Source of the DNA: Bisporella sp. PMI_857
Taxonomy: Eukaryota > Ascomycota > Leotiomycetes > Helotiales > Helotiaceae
Assembly (NCBI GenBank): GCA_021307315.1
Contig: JAJSPD010000019.1
Location: 186,001 to 250,000 of the forward strand
DNA length: 64,000 bases
Direction of reading: 5' to 3'
Positions 59,150 to 64,000 of the stretch are shown here, piece by piece. The notes under the pieces were generated by a model. It saw nothing but the letters and a program-made list of their open reading frames with translations, had not been told where the DNA came from and ran no database searches. Position 1 is the first letter of the stretch, and each line of letters begins with the position of its first letter. The translations under genes were made by a program, and so were the position numbers.

Positions 59150-59816
59150 ATGCCTTCTTTCAGCAGCTCTCCTGCGGTCAATCGCTCTGGCAGACCTGCG
59201 GTAGCTGGCAAAGGTGTACTCAATGCTGGCACATCTGCTGGTCGTGGCCGCCATGCGGCTGGAATTGGAGCTGGAGGCAAGGGAAAGCACCAGATCGGCC
59301 TTGCGCACAAGCGACATAGGTATAATATTCGTGATCAAAGATTTATACGAGCGCTGACGACAGAATTAGGAAAATTATGAAAGATACGATTCAGGGCATT
59401 ACGAAGGGGGACATCCGGTATGTACTATATTGTTTCTGCCTATGCCGCAGATTGATTGACAAGAATTTGAGCCGGCTCGCGCGCCGTGGTGGAGTTAAAC
59501 GCATCTCGGCCACTATCTATGAAGACCTTCGAGCAGCCATGAGGGCGTATATTGAGAGAGTCGGTCTCCTTCCTATATTTCTATAACCTCAATCGTACTA
59601 ACAGTAGCAGGTCATGAGGGATGTAGCGACCATCACCGAACATTGCAATCGCAAAACAATTACCGTCACAGATGTGAGCCTGCCTAGATGGTGTATATGT
59701 TTTGCATTTCTGACATAGAGTAGATTATCTTCGCGCTGCGCCGACAAGGACGGCCAATATATGGATTCGATGCGGATACCTACAACCCAGGGGCTAAACC
59801 CACTAGAAAAATCTAG
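59150..59816 (+). CDS. Divergent histone H4 variant with N- and C-terminal extensions
   Basis: Histone-fold protein of chromatin. Exons 59150-59319, 59370-59417, 59472-59559, 59611-59673 and 59724-59816 join in phase to 153 aa, against about 103 for canonical H4. The core is unmistakable: [56 protein letters not shown]. It departs from canonical H4 at many normally invariant positions. The N-terminus has about 37 extra residues before a Gly/Lys-rich tail ([20 protein letters not shown]), and the usual YGFGG end is replaced by YGF plus about 16 residues ending in KPTRKI. Lys in the K16- and K20-equivalent positions is kept. Neurospora has a comparable divergent gene, hH4v. It is intron-rich and solitary, so probably not S-phase-coupled (inference). 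Confidence 0.9.
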
Positions 59817-60865
59817 GTTTCGAAGGCCTCCTGTTTCCTTGGAACTTGGGTTTGCCTATTACGGTTTTATGGGCCTTGGTGATGAAGTATAGGATATGAT
59901 TTTACGACTGAAGATACCACGGAGTTTGGAGTTGGTATACATGTAAAGGCTTATGGATGGTAATTATCATTCTCATGATAGCTGGCATTACGTTGAGGCG
60001 GATATACTGGTAGCACAAATGGAGATTTACCCCAAATTTGTAACTTTCTTCTATAGTCTACTTGGCAGCTGGTGCCTCCGAAGGCCAGGTCTTGGTCTGC
60101 TTCAAACTCGAGTACATTTAAGCTCTAACTAAGAATGTCGCCAAAGGACATGCAAAGGAGCAAGCACTGGTGTGTTGTCTTGAGGTATACCTCCGTTGAG
60201 GACTTATATTGCGTCAGATTTTACGATAGTCTTATATGGCTTGGAGAAAGATAGGCTACTTAATATCATTGAATCTGTTAGCAGAATCCTTTAACGCGTC
60301 GAAGGTATATGCAGTAGGTACAAGAGGAAGGACAACTGCCATTCCTTTCCTCCATACCTTTCTGCTGACTTTGACTTTTATCTTATTACGATTTTTACAT
60401 ATTTTCTGAACTGGATATGTAAAACAGGCGACGTATGTGCACTTCAGATATCAAAAGAAGGCCGATTCACGAACATTTAATACATCCTACAATTTAATAA
60501 TTTAGTGGCTCAGATATTTCTACAGTGAACAACCCACAAAAGCAATCAAGCTCACATTAAATTGCCCATCAATGTTGACGGTCGTTATTTACACCGAGGC
60601 GATTGACTAATGGTACTGGCTTATCATCTGCTTACATCACAGCTCTGCTTTCTCTTTTGCCTCTCGCCTCCTAATTCATTAACGGGACGAGACGGGACAG
60701 CGCAACTCAGATTAATCTAATGGCAAACATTAAACTGTTAGGCATCTTTCGACTCTACAAGCTGGTCCTTTTGAAGCCTATTTGCCTAAAGAGTGTTAAT
60801 ACTTAAAGAACTCATGAACGCCGCTCCAGCGTGTAGGATCCTCAAAGGTTCAGTTGAATTTGATC
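59817..60865. other. Intergenic, no gene
   Basis: H4-variant 3' flank followed by about 1 kb without recognisable coding content or repeat boundaries. Confidence 0.45.
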
Positions 60866-62828
60866 ATGTCACCACCAGATATCAAACCAGAGCAAGATAT
60901 AGAAGCTGCTGCAGCGAATGAAACAACGGCCAAAAACTCAACATCGCCAATTCCCTCCGTACATGAACCATCGCCCAACTTAGTGCATTCCCATCCAGAA
61001 TGTCGAATTGCAGTATTAGACTATGACTCATCGAACCTACATAAGTGGGAGCATAGCAAGGAGAGTTTTATTACCTTTCTTAAAAGCGAGCCACGAAGTC
61101 GCTGGGTTAAAAGTCGCTGGATTAATGTCATGTCATGGGATGACGATGTCATGAAAGCATTGGCCGCCGAAGTAAAACTACCTCGACAGGGGTTAGATGA
61201 TCTTCAATCCCGTAGCAAGCTAGCAAAAATGGACTGGTGAGTGTATGTGGATTGGACAGAGGTGCCGGCTGAATATTTAAGGTATCCCGACTATATTTAT
61301 ATCGGACTTACTCTGCAAAGATGGCTAGATTGCGATCTATTCGATAGGGCGAGGATGATAGACTGGATACGGAGGATGACAAGTCAGGAACAGAAGAAAA
61401 TAGCAATGTTGGTCAGGCAGTTGACTGCACATTTTTGAATTGGCTCAGAAAGCGCTTCAAGTCAATATGGCTGGGCAGTGATGTGGGAAGAGGGAAGTGA
61501 GCACCTTCATATCCACATCTCTGAGGCTCACCGGTATACTGAATAATCTTAGCGCATTAGGACGTCCTCCAAGATTACCAACTCTCCAAAGAAACCACAG
61601 CTGGTTCAACGAAGCAGTAAGTTACGAATCTCAGAGCAGAGCCGCCTGTTTTCAATTTTGAATGAACTCTTAAGCATTCTTTATACTTGGAAATATCTGC
61701 GGAACAACGGGAACTAGCTTCTCATAGCAGAATTCTTCACTCTAACAAGCTCCACGAGGAGCCTACCGCTAGAACTACCCAATTATCTGCAAAATAAGAG
61801 AATTCAGTCTGTTCCTTTTCAGAACATAGCTTTTGGAGATAAATTTCAAGTCTAGCCTGTTACTAGGGGGTAGGCTAACACCGAGATTGTTATTTTAGAG
61901 AATCGCAATACGGAGGCAATTTCGGCGCTAGCAACATACGAATTGACTGTCCTGACTGAGCAGGTGTCTATTGTATTAACGAGTGGTATTTATACCTTGA
62001 AAGTTAGCCTTTATCTTGAATGCTAAGTCTCTGTAGATAACACTGTTTTGTCGTTCTTCCCAATACCCAGAAGTTCTGTCGAAAGCGGAACTGTGCAACA
62101 CCGGCTGATTCTACTCTGATCAGAGAAACATATGATTCATCATAGCTTATCCAGAATGTAATTGATTCAATTGTCGACCTCAGCATGCAAATTCACGACG
62201 CATACCTGCAAGCGATTGGAGACTTAGAATTAAAAGTCTTGCTGGAACCGGACATTAACTACACACAACCAACCTCTACATCATCACGAGCGAGATTGAG
62301 ATGCTGCTCACTTCCCTCAAGCCCCTGCTGAATATTATCCGCGCTCTGCGAAATATGAAAAATACACCTGCCATCTGGGATCCTGATCCTCATAATGCCA
62401 ATGAAGAGCAAAATCCAAAGTCGAAACCTCCGTCCTCGCACAAGACTATTCCGTGGTTCTGAAGACAAAGTGCTCTATATCACCGAGTCCTTCGATCGCA
62501 TGAAGAATTTATGTACGAACATGATTGACCTTATTTCAATACCATCTCCGCATCGCAGAACGAGTCTATCAAACAGCTGACATATGTTACTATTATCTTC
62601 TTACCGATGTCATTCCTGACGCCCTATTTCGCGGTACCATTTGTAGACTTCTCAGAGAAGAGACACAACCAAAAAGTGTTTTAAGCTGTAACGGCGCCTA
62701 TTACGGTGCTTGTTGCGGTGTTCGTGATGAAAGATATGTTAGGGTGGTGGTTTGGATGGCGAGGCAGAGGAGAAGAATGGCGAAGGAACAACACGGGCTC
62801 GCACGGAGACCAAAAAGGAGATGACTAG
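60866..62828 (+). pseudogene. CorA-type magnesium transporter, disrupted
   Basis: Fungal CorA-like divalent cation transporter remnant. The first part (60866-61240) has the family segment RSRWVKSRWINVMSWDDDVMKALA and ends in a stop right after KLAKMDW; a nearby frame continues with WTEVPAEYLRYPDYIY-like text. The middle shows fragments such as NTVISFF and IDSIVDLSMQIHDAYLQAIGDLELKVL near 62150-62240, crossing several frames. The C-terminal part (about 62280-62828) has the coiled-coil and membrane text ITSEIEMLLTSLKPLL, ESIKQLTYVTIIFLP and GWWFGW, with stops near 62459 and 62682 and a frameshift near 62535. The GMN-like pore signature is not intact (YFAVPF in its place). Clearly non-functional as one protein. 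Confidence 0.75.
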
Positions 62829-64000
62829 AATCTAAATTTACAATCTGATCGCCTGATGGGATGGGATATTTCCCTAGGCGCCTTTCACCATGGCCTCTTT
62901 CCCTTCTTAATCTCCTCCTTGCTAAGCACCAGATCATCCCTCCGATCCAACCCACCCCTCAACACCCTCCCACTGTATATCCCGCCTCGTCTTCCACCCG
63001 GATGCCGTCCTTTCTTCACTTTCGATTTGCGGTGGAAATAAGTACATGTGATGTAGAAAGCGTGAACGTGGGATGGGATCACTCCGGCGACAAAACTATC
63101 ACCAAGTTAGTCCTGCATGCGACTTACATAGGATACCAGAAGTAATCATGAGACTGAGACGAACAGGAAGCAATTGATTATGAAGTCAACATCAGGCCCT
63201 GCTACAAGGAGGACCGAGAGGGGCGGGCCTGCACGTGTGAGCTTAATTGAAAGATCGAAGGAATGGGAGAAATACACAAGATGTTGATGAGGAATATACC
63301 CAATCGTTCTAACATTATGCCGTCTGGATCTCACTTTTTATTGCTGTGAAATTTTGGCGGGCAGTAATATATGCTCAGCACCTCTTGAATTAAAAAAAAA
63401 AAGATGAGTTCTCAGAGGTTGACGTGAACGACAGGTCGAGATTCACGTCACAAACAAGGTGTCAGTCCCAGTAGCAGCTCGTGAATCACAAAATCAAATG
63501 GTTTCATACGAGCAGAATTTCTAGATGGTGTGTATGAGAGAAGTGGAGGATATACTTGAACCTTTTATCATATGTGCAGAGAATTCATTTGCAGGGGGTA
63601 CATCTGTTAAAACTCTTGATTTGAATATGGCTTTTCGAGGCCAGGGAGTATGACGATATTTTGCTGCATGTTCCTGGGCGGTGGGGTTAAAGCAGGATTG
63701 CGAAGCGAGAAGGACAGGGGTTGTGGCTGAGGTGGCCGTGCAGGTGGATCGATTCCTGTTGGCAGCCGATATCTGAATTGTGCATTGTGGTGTGATAGAC
63801 TTGGCACGTTCATTTAGAATAATGATGTTTATTATATAGTACATGGTATATCCTGTGAGGTACTAAGCCTGCGCTCTAGCTCTATAATTATACATATAGC
63901 GAGATGTAGACACAAGGCTTTCGAGCGAACGCCTGCTCTAGCAGCAAATGACAAAAGTATACTGTGCATGCCAAAAATGCAACAGGTTTTTGGCCTGGTT
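62829..64000. other. Window end, no supportable gene
   Basis: About 1.2 kb with short frames only, a poly-A tract near 63391 and no recognised repeat. A gene starting beyond 64000 cannot be excluded. Confidence 0.45.

Overview
The window looks like a chromosome segment from a filamentous ascomycete (Pezizomycotina). The genes carry short GT...AG spliceosomal introns of about 47-130 nt, the families are typical of moulds (C2H2 plus fungal-trans regulator, pisatin-demethylase-type P450, highly reducing polyketide synthase, APSES factor, SCC2), and AT-rich, gene-free blocks sit between gene islands. A leotiomycete is my best guess from general feel only; nothing in the window proves the class. 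No tRNA, rRNA or CRISPR array was found.

Accessory half, about 1-34.6 kb. This is a polyketide-type biosynthetic cluster in an advanced state of decay. From left to right: a C2H2/fungal-trans regulator (1752-3865, -), a P450 (5353-7099, -), an MFS transporter (8299-9939, -), a secreted SnoaL-like protein (11230-11730, +), an intracellular SnoaL-like protein (12352-12816, -), a type-B carboxylesterase (13471-15421, -), an SDR (16055-17080, -), an FAD monooxygenase (17797-19247, +), a highly reducing PKS (23790-32196, +) and a quinone oxidoreductase (32760-33738, -). All genes up to the FAD monooxygenase can be spliced into full-length frames. The PKS has many frameshifts, at least one clear nonsense codon, internal deletions and no ATG start, and the quinone oxidoreductase has frameshifts and a deletion. 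The backbone enzyme is dead while the tailoring, transport and regulatory genes look intact.

A motif, CCTCCRCNRTAA (reverse complement core GYGGAG), recurs in the promoters of the P450, SnoaL-2 and esterase, and as a seven-copy, 18-bp-spaced array between the MFS and SnoaL-1. Its CTCCRC core is repeated between the SDR and FAD monooxygenase. The two zinc fingers of the regulator are predicted to read a GNGGAG-like site, so it is a candidate regulator of this set.

Repeats cluster at the breaks. A 671-bp Mutator-like MITE with a 9-bp target duplication lies at 20177-20847. Inverted copies of one repeat flank the SDR-FAD monooxygenase pair, and direct copies of another flank the PKS-quinone oxidoreductase pair. 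Most long AT-rich blocks lie in this half.

Core half, about 34.8-60 kb. These are conserved housekeeping genes: deoxyhypusine hydroxylase, RPA12 (Pol I), the cohesin loader SCC2 (divergent from RPA12), an MBP1-type APSES/ankyrin factor, a Cup1-like LYR protein, a GNAT acetyltransferase, a Dal5-type MFS, a nitrilase-family amidase, SVF1 and a divergent histone H4 variant with long N- and C-terminal extensions. Broken genes also occur here: a truncated OTU-domain gene at 46.3 kb and a CorA-type magnesium transporter pseudogene at 60.9-62.8 kb. The last 1.2 kb holds nothing I can support.
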